64,000 nucleotides of DNA, from contig NZ_QZWF01000001.1 of NCBI RefSeq assembly GCF_004187715.1, positions 1,240,001-1,304,000 on the forward strand. Reading direction: 5' to 3'. Made by a program: the position numbers and the translations under genes. The notes under the pieces are model-generated. The model was not told the origin of the DNA. It worked only from the letters and a program-made list of their open reading frames with translations, and searched no databases. Source of the DNA: Streptomyces sp. F001 (lineage in GTDB: Bacteria; Actinomycetota; Actinomycetes; Streptomycetales; Streptomycetaceae). Positions 58,583 to 64,000 of this stretch are shown here, piece after piece (positions within the stretch are counted from its first letter, which is position 1; every line of letters starts with the position of its first letter).

Positions 58583-59296
58583 TCAGTGCTGCGGCACCGC
58601 GCACCCGTCCGGACCGCACGCCTCGGCGCCCGCGTCGTCGATCAGCTTCAGCGGCGACCGCTCGCCCCACGCCTGCGTGAGTGCCTGGCCGAACACCTCG
58701 GCGGGCTGCGCGCCGGAGACGCCGTACTTCCGGTCGAGGACGAAGAACGGCACCCCGGTGGCACCGAGCTGCGCGGCCTCCCGCTCGTCGGCCCGCACCT
58801 CGTCGGCGTAGGCGCCCGGATCGGCGAGCACCTTGCGGACGCCGGCCTCGTCGAGCCCGGCGGCGACACCGATCTCCACCAGCCGCTCGTCGTCGTCGAA
58901 GACGGACCGCTCCTCGGCGAAGTTCGCCTCGTACATCAGCTGGACGAGCTCACCCTGCCGGCCGTGCTCCTTGGCGAAGTGGAGCAGCCGGTGCATGTCG
59001 AAGGTGCTGCCGTGGTCCCGGCCGCGCGTCCGGTACGTCAGCCCCTCGGCGGCGGCCTGCGCCCCCAGGTTGTCCTCGCCGGCCTGCGCCTGGGCCTCGC
59101 TCATGCCGTACTTCTTCGCGAGCATCGTCAGCACGGGCTGCACGTCGTCCTTGGCCCGTCCGGGGTCCAGCTCGAACGACCGGTGCACGACCTCGACCTG
59201 GTCGCGGTGCGGGAACTGAGCCAGCGCCTTCTCGAAGCGGGCCTTGCCCACGTAGCACCAGGGGCAGGCGATGTCGCTCCAGATCTCGACGCGCAT
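58583..59296 (-). CDS. DsbA family oxidoreductase (FrnE-like)
   Basis: 237 residues. The active site CPWC is at residues 11-14 in VEIWSDIACPWCYVG. The rest is the helical insert and a thioredoxin end with GATGVPFFVLDRKYGVSGAQ (cis-Pro). FrnE-type proteins are cytoplasmic dithiol oxidoreductases. A C-terminal CGPDGC adds a second Cys pair. ATG 59296. Confidence 0.92.
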   Translation of the reverse strand: MRVEIWSDIACPWCYVGKARFEKALAQFPHRDQVEVVHRSFELDPGRAKDDVQPVLTMLAKKYGMSEAQAQAGEDNLGAQAAAEGLTYRTRGRDHGSTFDMHRLLHFAKEHGRQGELVQLMYEANFAEERSVFDDDERLVEIGVAAGLDEAGVRKVLADPGAYADEVRADEREAAQLGATGVPFFVLDRKYGVSGAQPAEVFGQALTQAWGERSPLKLIDDAGAEACGPDGCAVPQH

Positions 59297-59390
59297 GGGT
59301 TCTCGCTCTCTCAGGCTCGTACCGGGTACGGAGACTCCCTCCGTCGGTGCGTGAACGTTCAAGCGACCGGTTTCATTCCCGTACGCCGGC

Positions 59391-59999
59391 TCAGCTGCCG
59401 TCCCGCAGATCCCGCGGCCAGCTCGGCCGGAACCCTATGTGGTCGTACGTCACCACGCATCCCTCCCCCAGTGGCGACTGGGTCATGAAGCCGACCAGGG
59501 CAGCTCCCGTCTCCTTCTCGCCGCCCAGCGTGAACAGCCGCACGAAGGCCCAGCGCTCGCCGTCGCGGGAGGCGTGGAAGGCGAACGCCCTGCCGGTGCG
59601 GCTGACGCGGAGCCAGACGCTGCTGCCGTCCACGACGAAGGAGTTCGCGTCGTCGGAGTGGTCCCGGGTCACCACCGTGCACACGGTGGGCAGATCGGGC
59701 GAGCGCTCCAGGCAGAGCTTCGCCCACGCCCGCTCACCGACGTGCACGTACAGCACACCCGCGTCGAAGGCGGCGGCGAAGCCGACCGTGACATGGGCGA
59801 TCAGCTGGAAGTCCCCCTCCGGCGCACCCAGCAGCCGGGGCGCGTCGGAGGCGGAATCCAGGGCCTCGCCCGTGGGCGGCACGAAGCGGTCCTGGCGGGC
59901 TCCCGCCCAGCCGGTGAGCGCGCCGTCCTCGTACGACCAGTGGCCGTCGGGGCCATAGGTACGCAGCGGAAACGGGAGTTCGGGGAGTTCGAAGTCCAT
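59391..59999 (-). CDS. DUF1349 (concanavalin-like) domain protein
   Basis: 202 residues, beta-rich. Blocks: FDAGVLYVHVGERAWAKLCL, VCTVVTRDHSDDANSF, WLRVSRTGRAFAFHASRDG, GFMTQSPLGEGCVVTYDHI. DUF1349 proteins are lectin-like sandwiches of unknown role. ATG 59999. 94 bases upstream of the DsbA gene. Confidence 0.87.
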   Translation of the reverse strand: MDFELPELPFPLRTYGPDGHWSYEDGALTGWAGARQDRFVPPTGEALDSASDAPRLLGAPEGDFQLIAHVTVGFAAAFDAGVLYVHVGERAWAKLCLERSPDLPTVCTVVTRDHSDDANSFVVDGSSVWLRVSRTGRAFAFHASRDGERWAFVRLFTLGGEKETGAALVGFMTQSPLGEGCVVTYDHIGFRPSWPRDLRDGS

Positions 60000-60481
60000 C
60001 CCGCCAGTGTTCCAGCCGGGCCGGGAGCCCTGCCCACCGGTCGGTGGAACGGTGCTTGACGAACCGTCACGCCCGCCTCCCGGCGTCGGCGTCGGCCTCG
60101 GCTTGGCGGGGACCAAGTCGCTTGCGCGGAACCGGGGTTCGACCCGGGTGAACCGGCTCGGAACAACCCCCGATGATCACGCCGTGGCCGTTCCTGTTCC
60201 CAGCCGGGTCCAAGCAAGATCGCGAAGTCAGGCTGGACATTAGGTCATAAATGGACACATCTCGCACGGCTCGATACGGTCGAATTACAGGCGCTACAGC
60301 TGCAGCAGTGACCAGCGAGCAGAGAAGTCGGCGCCAGAGGCCGGAATCCACCGGCCCGAACGGTACCCAGCGCATCGCGCTGCTGTGCAGGTACCGGTCC
60401 CGGTCCGCACCCTCACAACTGACGCTTCGACCGGGGCAAGTCACCGTCTGCACGTGCCAGTCCCGAAGGAAGAAGATAGTT
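60000..60481. other. Long intergenic region before the small secreted protein
   Basis: About 480 bases. A GC-rich part (60,000-60,230) with a local hairpin is followed by a less GC-rich stretch (60,230-60,300) that may hold a promoter. No convincing gene, tRNA or riboswitch found. Confidence 0.35.
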
Positions 60482-60856
60482 ATGCGCCCCAAGCGAACCA
60501 TCGCACTAGTGGCGAGCCCTCTCGTCGTGGCCGCGGCCCTGGCACTCCCCGCCACGGCCATGTCGCAGAACTCGGACGCCTCGGTGGCGTCCGCCCCGCA
60601 GGCCCCGAACCAGCCCACTCCCACTCCCACTCCCACTCCCACCCCGACGCCGAAGCCGACGAAGACACTTACACCGGAGCAGCAGGGCAATCGGGACGGA
60701 CGGGCGGCCGGGAGGGCTGACGGCGAAGACTGCAATTACAAGCAGTCCTTTGCGCCGAAGCAGAAAAACTCGAAGTACCGGTCGGCCTACAACACCTCTT
60801 ACGAGCGGAACTACGACGCGACCTGCGTCGAGGAGGAGGAGGAGCCGGAGCCGTAG
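60482..60856 (+). CDS. Small secreted protein with Pro-Thr repeat linker
   Basis: 124 residues. Signal peptide (ALVASPLVVAAALALPATAM) cleaved near AMS or AQN. After it comes a (PT)n linker from CCCACT repeats at about 60,617-60,650, then a charged domain: EQQGNRDGRAAGRADGEDCN with YKQSFAPKQKNSKYRSAYN and an acidic end EEEEEPEP. Two Cys could pair. No known family recognised. GGAAGAAG before ATG 60482. Confidence 0.7.
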   Translation: MRPKRTIALVASPLVVAAALALPATAMSQNSDASVASAPQAPNQPTPTPTPTPTPTPKPTKTLTPEQQGNRDGRAAGRADGEDCNYKQSFAPKQKNSKYRSAYNTSYERNYDATCVEEEEEPEP

Positions 60857-60881
60857 AACATGTCGCGGAGCCCCGCGTCGG

Positions 60882-61135
60882 ATGTCCGGGGTCTGCGAAG
60901 GCAGGCCCCGCCACTTCGACTGCGGGGCCTGCCGCGCGAGCGAGGCTCTCCCAACCGTCCTGCACCGCAGCGACGACGGCCGTCCGGCCCTCACCTACGA
61001 CTGTCCCGGAACGGCGAGCACGCGACGGACGCTGAGCTGATCCTCTCGGCGGTCGAGGCCGAGCGCCTTCACGCAAGCCTCTGCCGCGCGTACGCCGGTC
61101 CGGGCCGCCGGGTCAGACCTCCATCCGCCCGTTGA
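60882..61135 (+). pseudogene. Possible small Cys-containing protein with a frame break near 61,005
   Basis: From ATG 60882 the protein reads MSGVCEGRPRHFDCGACRA and on to DDGRPALTYDCP, then the frame runs out at 61,040. In another frame NGEHATDAELILSAVEAERL continues to 61,135. One extra C in CCC at 61,005-61,007 would join them into about 85 residues. Both parts look coding, but no family is recognised. Last bases overlap the convergent dehydrogenase. Confidence 0.35.
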
Positions 61136-62642
61136 ACCGCCGCGGCAGCCCCAGCGGGTTGTCGTCGCGCAGCTCCGGCGGGAGCAGCGCCTCGGGCGCG
61201 GTCTGATACGTCACCGGACGCAGCCAGCGCTCGATGGCGGTGCCGCCCACCGAGGTGGAGGTGGACGTCGTCGCCGGGTAGGGGCCGCCATGGTGCTGGG
61301 CGGGGGCGACTGCAACACCCGTCGGCCAGCCGTTGACCAGCACGCGTCCGGCGAGCGGCGTCAGCTCCGCAAGCAGCTCGGGCCCACGCCCCTCCCCCGC
61401 GGCCTCCTCCGTCGAGAGGTGAACCGTCGCGGTGAGATTCCCCGGCAGCCGCGAAAGAACGGCCTTGACCTCGGCTTCGTCCTCGTAGCGGGCGACGACG
61501 GTCACCGGCCCGAAGCACTCCTCCAGGAGCAGGTCGTACTCCCCCTCCTGCGCGAGCTTCTCCGCCGGAACCGTGAGGAAGCCCGCGCTCACCGTGTGCT
61601 CGCCGCCCGCGCCCGGCGTCACGGGCGACTCCACGTCGGGGAGTTGCGCACGCTCCGCGACACCGGCGACGAAGTTGTCCCGCATACGGTGGTCGAGCAG
61701 CACGCCCGCTTCGGTGTCGCTGACCGCCTCCGTCAGCGACTTCACCAGCCGGTCCCCGGCCGCGCCCTGCGGCGCCAGCACGAGACCCGGCTTCACGCAG
61801 AACTGTCCGACGCCCAGCGTCATGGAGCCGGCGAGCCCGCCGCCGATCTGCTCGGCGCGCTCCGCTGCCGCGGCCTCCGTGACGAGCACCGGGTTCAGGG
61901 AGCCCAGCTCACCGTGGAACGGGATCGGCACCGGACGCGCGGCGGCCGCGTCGAACAGGGCCCGGCCCCCTCGTACGGAACCGGTGAAGCCCGCCGCGGC
62001 GACCAGCGGGTGTTTGATCAGCTCGATGCCCGCCTCGAAGCCGTGGACGAGGCCCACGACCCCTTCGGGGATGCCGTGCTCCGCGGCGGCCCGGCGCAGC
62101 ACGGCCGCGACCAGCTCGGACAGCGCGGGGTGGTCGGGGTGGGCCTTGACGACCACCGGGCAGCCCGCGGCGAGCGCGCTCGCGGTGTCGCCGCCGGCGA
62201 CGGAGAAGGCGAAGGGGAAGTTGGAGGCGGAGTAGACGGCGACGACGCCGAGCGGGACCTTGTAGCGGCGCAGGTCCGGGATGGGCGGGGTGGCGGTGTC
62301 GTCGGGGTGGTTGATGACGACGTCGAGGAAGGCGCCCTCGTCGACGATGTCGGCGAAGGCCCGCAGCTGGTAGCAGGTGCGGGCGAGTTCGCCGGTCAGC
62401 CGGACCGGGCCGAGCGCGGTCTCGGCGTCGGCGGCCTCGACGAGCTGGTCCTTGGCGTCCTGGAGCCGGTCGGCGGCGGTGCGCAGGAAGGCCGCCCGGA
62501 CCGTGCGGTCGGCGAGGTCGCCGCGGACGGCGTGGGCGGCGCGGACGGCGGTGTCCACCTCCTGGGCTGTGGCCTCCACCGCAACCTGTTCACGCTGCTT
62601 CCCGGTTCGGGGGTCGACACTCCAGACTGGTGCTGCTGCCAC
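61113..62642 (-). CDS. Aldehyde dehydrogenase (NADP+), 2,5-dioxovalerate/alpha-ketoglutaric semialdehyde type
   Basis: 509 residues: VPLGVVAVYSASNFPFAFSV, PVVVKAHPDHPALSELVAAV, catalytic Glu in PFHGELGSLNPVLV, catalytic Cys in GVGQFCVKPGLVL. This pattern is of KGSADH, used for hydroxyproline, sugar-acid or pentose breakdown. GTG 62642 was chosen over ATG 62684 because GGAGGG lies 8 bases before it. Divergent from the IclR gene. Confidence 0.9.
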   Translation of the reverse strand: MAAAPVWSVDPRTGKQREQVAVEATAQEVDTAVRAAHAVRGDLADRTVRAAFLRTAADRLQDAKDQLVEAADAETALGPVRLTGELARTCYQLRAFADIVDEGAFLDVVINHPDDTATPPIPDLRRYKVPLGVVAVYSASNFPFAFSVAGGDTASALAAGCPVVVKAHPDHPALSELVAAVLRRAAAEHGIPEGVVGLVHGFEAGIELIKHPLVAAAGFTGSVRGGRALFDAAAARPVPIPFHGELGSLNPVLVTEAAAAERAEQIGGGLAGSMTLGVGQFCVKPGLVLAPQGAAGDRLVKSLTEAVSDTEAGVLLDHRMRDNFVAGVAERAQLPDVESPVTPGAGGEHTVSAGFLTVPAEKLAQEGEYDLLLEECFGPVTVVARYEDEAEVKAVLSRLPGNLTATVHLSTEEAAGEGRGPELLAELTPLAGRVLVNGWPTGVAVAPAQHHGGPYPATTSTSTSVGGTAIERWLRPVTYQTAPEALLPPELRDDNPLGLPRRFNGRMEV

Positions 62643-62695
62643 CGCGGGTCCCTCCACACATGTATTGCCGCAGTTCTGGGTCATCCACCAGGGTC

Positions 62696-62711
62696 GTTCG
62701 ATATACTGAAC
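62696..62711. promoter_or_regulatory. IclR-type palindrome between the dehydrogenase and regulator
   Basis: GTTCGATATACTGAAC is an imperfect palindrome (6 of 8 positions pair), like operators of IclR-family repressors. It sits in the divergent promoter gap. Confidence 0.6.
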
Positions 62712-62775
62712 ACTGTCTCTGATGGTGAATATGCTGTTGGAGACTATTTCCCGTCGAACGAAGGGGTCAAGGGCG

Positions 62776-63549
62776 ATGTCGGCAGGCGAGACGGGGGGCG
62801 GAGCGCAGGTCAAGTCCGCGGTACGGACGGTTGAACTGCTCGAGTACTTCGCCGGACGTCCAGGTATGCACTCGCTCGCGGCGGTCCAGGAGGCCGTGGG
62901 CTATCCCAAGTCGAGCCTGTACATGCTGCTGCGCACGCTCGTCGACCTCGGCTGGGTGGAGACCGACGCGACGGGCACGCGGTACGGGATCGGCGTACGG
63001 GCGCTGCTGGTGGGGACGTCGTACATCGACGGCGACGAGGTGGTCGCGGTGGCCCGGCCGACGCTGGACCGGCTGTCGGACGACACGACGGAGACGATCC
63101 ACCTCGCGCGCCTGGACGGGACGAACGTCGTCTACCTGGCCACCCGGCAGTCGCAGCACTACCTGCGCCCCTTCACCCGCGTCGGCCGCCGCCTGCCCGC
63201 GCACTCCACCTCCCTCGGCAAGGCGCTGCTGAGCACGTACACGGACGAGCAGGTCCGCAAGATGCTGCCGGAGACCCTCCCCGCCCTCACCGAGAACACC
63301 ATCACCGACCGGGAGAAGCTGATCGAGGAGCTGCACCAGGTACGGGAGCAGGGGTACGCCGTGGACCGCGAGGAGAACACGCTGGGCCTGCGCTGCTTCG
63401 GCGTGGCGATCCCCTACCGCACGCCGGCCCGGGACGCGATCAGCTGCTCGATCCCGGTGGCCCGCCTCACCCCGGCGCACGAGCAGATGGTGAAGGACGC
63501 CCTGTTCGACGCCCGCGACCGGCTGACGCTCGCCACTCGTAGACTCTGA
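62776..63549 (+). CDS. IclR family transcriptional regulator
   Basis: 257 residues. N-terminal winged helix: AVRTVELLEYFAGRPGMHSL, AVGYPKSSLYMLLRTLVDLG. The effector domain follows: ETIHLARLDGTNVVYLATRQ, LPAHSTSLGKALLSTYTDEQ, GYAVDREENTLGLRCFGVAI. It probably represses the divergent dehydrogenase. ATG 62776 is chosen; ATG 62722 would add 18 residues. Confidence 0.93.
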   Translation: MSAGETGGGAQVKSAVRTVELLEYFAGRPGMHSLAAVQEAVGYPKSSLYMLLRTLVDLGWVETDATGTRYGIGVRALLVGTSYIDGDEVVAVARPTLDRLSDDTTETIHLARLDGTNVVYLATRQSQHYLRPFTRVGRRLPAHSTSLGKALLSTYTDEQVRKMLPETLPALTENTITDREKLIEELHQVREQGYAVDREENTLGLRCFGVAIPYRTPARDAISCSIPVARLTPAHEQMVKDALFDARDRLTLATRRL

Positions 63550-63553
63550 CTCC

Positions 63554-64000
63554 ATGGATGTGGAACTGCGCGAGGTCCACGACAGCGACCTGGCCGTCTT
63601 CTACCGGCAGATGAACGACCCGGAGGCCCTGCGCATGGCGGCCTTCACCCCCGAGGACCCGGCCGACCGGGACGCCTTCGACGCGCGCTGGAAACGGATC
63701 CGCACCTCGGCGGACGTCCTGCGCACGATCCTCGCCGACGGAGACGTGGTGGGGAGCACGGCCGTGTACGGGGAGCCGGGCGAGCGCGAGGTGACCTACT
63801 GGGTCGACCGCGCGTACTGGGGCCGGGGTGTCGCCACGGCCGCCCTGCGGGCGCTGCTCGCCGAGGTCCCCGAACGCCCGCTGTACGCACGGGCGGCGGC
63901 GGACAACGAGGGCTCGCTGCGGGTGCTCATGAAGTGCGGCTTCCAGGTCAGGGACCGGGCCCGGGGATTCGCGCACGCGCGCGGCGAGGAGATCGACGAG
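63554..64000 (+). CDS. GNAT family N-acetyltransferase, C-terminus cut by window edge
   Basis: 149 residues visible of a RimJ/RimL-like protein: LREVHDSDLAVFYRQMNDPE, TYWVDRAYWGRGVATAALRA (acetyl-CoA loop), DNEGSLRVLMKCGFQVRDRA. 4 bases after the IclR stop, so probably on the same transcript. Substrate unknown. Confidence 0.9.
   Translation, partial: MDVELREVHDSDLAVFYRQMNDPEALRMAAFTPEDPADRDAFDARWKRIRTSADVLRTILADGDVVGSTAVYGEPGEREVTYWVDRAYWGRGVATAALRALLAEVPERPLYARAAADNEGSLRVLMKCGFQVRDRARGFAHARGEEIDE

Noticed and set aside
60115..60165. tRNA-like stretch GGGGTTCGACCCGGG
   Set aside because: It resembles a T-arm but no acceptor stem, D-arm or anticodon arm can be placed around it.

Overview
The window is chromosomal DNA from a Streptomyces (or very close actinomycete). 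GC is about 70% or more, third codon positions are strongly G/C, GTG starts and 4-base ATGA/GTGA overlaps are common, and several non-coding elements are typical of Streptomyces. Gene content and order closely match a conserved core region of that genus: pitH2-like phosphate transporter, cobalamin cluster, LAETG-anchored wall protein, ectABCD. No phage, plasmid, insertion sequence, CRISPR array, rRNA or tRNA gene was recognised.

Layout. 1-9.6 kb: end of a YhhN-type gene coupled to a deleted sterol-desaturase remnant, a DEDDh exonuclease, a Cys-rich small protein, SURF1, a GH15 glycosidase, an atypical SDR, a five-gene Asp23/AmaP envelope module with a divergent partner, and an enoyl-CoA hydratase. 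9.7-18.2 kb: small HTH protein, ABC-F ATPase, two frame-broken genes, a VOC protein, a secreted alpha/beta hydrolase, a class II aldolase and a secreted GH25 muramidase. 18.25-19.8 kb: PHO boxes, Pit phosphate transporter and a small membrane protein, ending at a 23-bp-stem terminator. 19.9-38.1 kb: a cobalamin riboswitch followed by a near-continuous, translationally coupled run of corrin genes (CobD/CbiB, CobQ, CobN, a ChlI-ChlD-like chelatase ATPase, CobO, CobB, CobI, CobM, CobL, CbiG-CobJ, CobH, CbiX, CobC), interrupted only by one antisense ZIP transporter. 38.1-44.9 kb: a sugar-uptake locus (DUF2264, LacI regulator, Tat-lipoprotein binding protein, two permeases) with LacI-type operators. 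44.9-51 kb: an LAETG wall protein, a secreted serine beta-lactamase-fold hydrolase, an amidohydrolase and a polar amino-acid ABC transporter. 51-55.7 kb: a class V aminotransferase and the ectoine/5-hydroxyectoine operon ectABCD with a 22-bp-stem terminator. 55.7-64 kb: ECF sigma/anti-sigma pair, class V PLP enzyme, DsbA-family protein, DUF1349 protein, small secreted protein, an alpha-ketoglutaric-semialdehyde-type dehydrogenase divergent from an IclR regulator, and a truncated GNAT gene.

How the genes work together. The riboswitch should shut the cob operon down when adenosylcobalamin is plentiful. Its genes cover most of the path from precorrin-2 to adenosylcobyric acid and the aminopropanol arm. 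CobA, CobG, CobF, CobK and lower-ligand genes (CobU/CobS/CobT) are not here and must be elsewhere or replaced. ectABCD makes the osmolytes ectoine and hydroxyectoine from aspartate semialdehyde. The LacI-controlled transporter has no ATPase and probably uses a shared one.

Quality. Four genes (about 12.6, 14.25, 20.67/20.94 and possibly 61.0 kb) are split between frames. Most breaks sit at short G/C runs and the flanking halves read as intact, conserved protein. This looks more like homopolymer-length errors in the sequence than true gene decay. The sterol-desaturase remnant at 0.24-0.6 kb is different: it lost roughly 200 internal codons and is a real deletion. I found no clearly undescribed system. 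The most interesting items are an intergenic repeat that has become the CobB inter-domain linker, the mixed aerobic/anaerobic corrin gene set, the zinc-finger anti-sigma/mycothiol-enzyme fusion, and operator or repeat structures around the LacI and ect loci.
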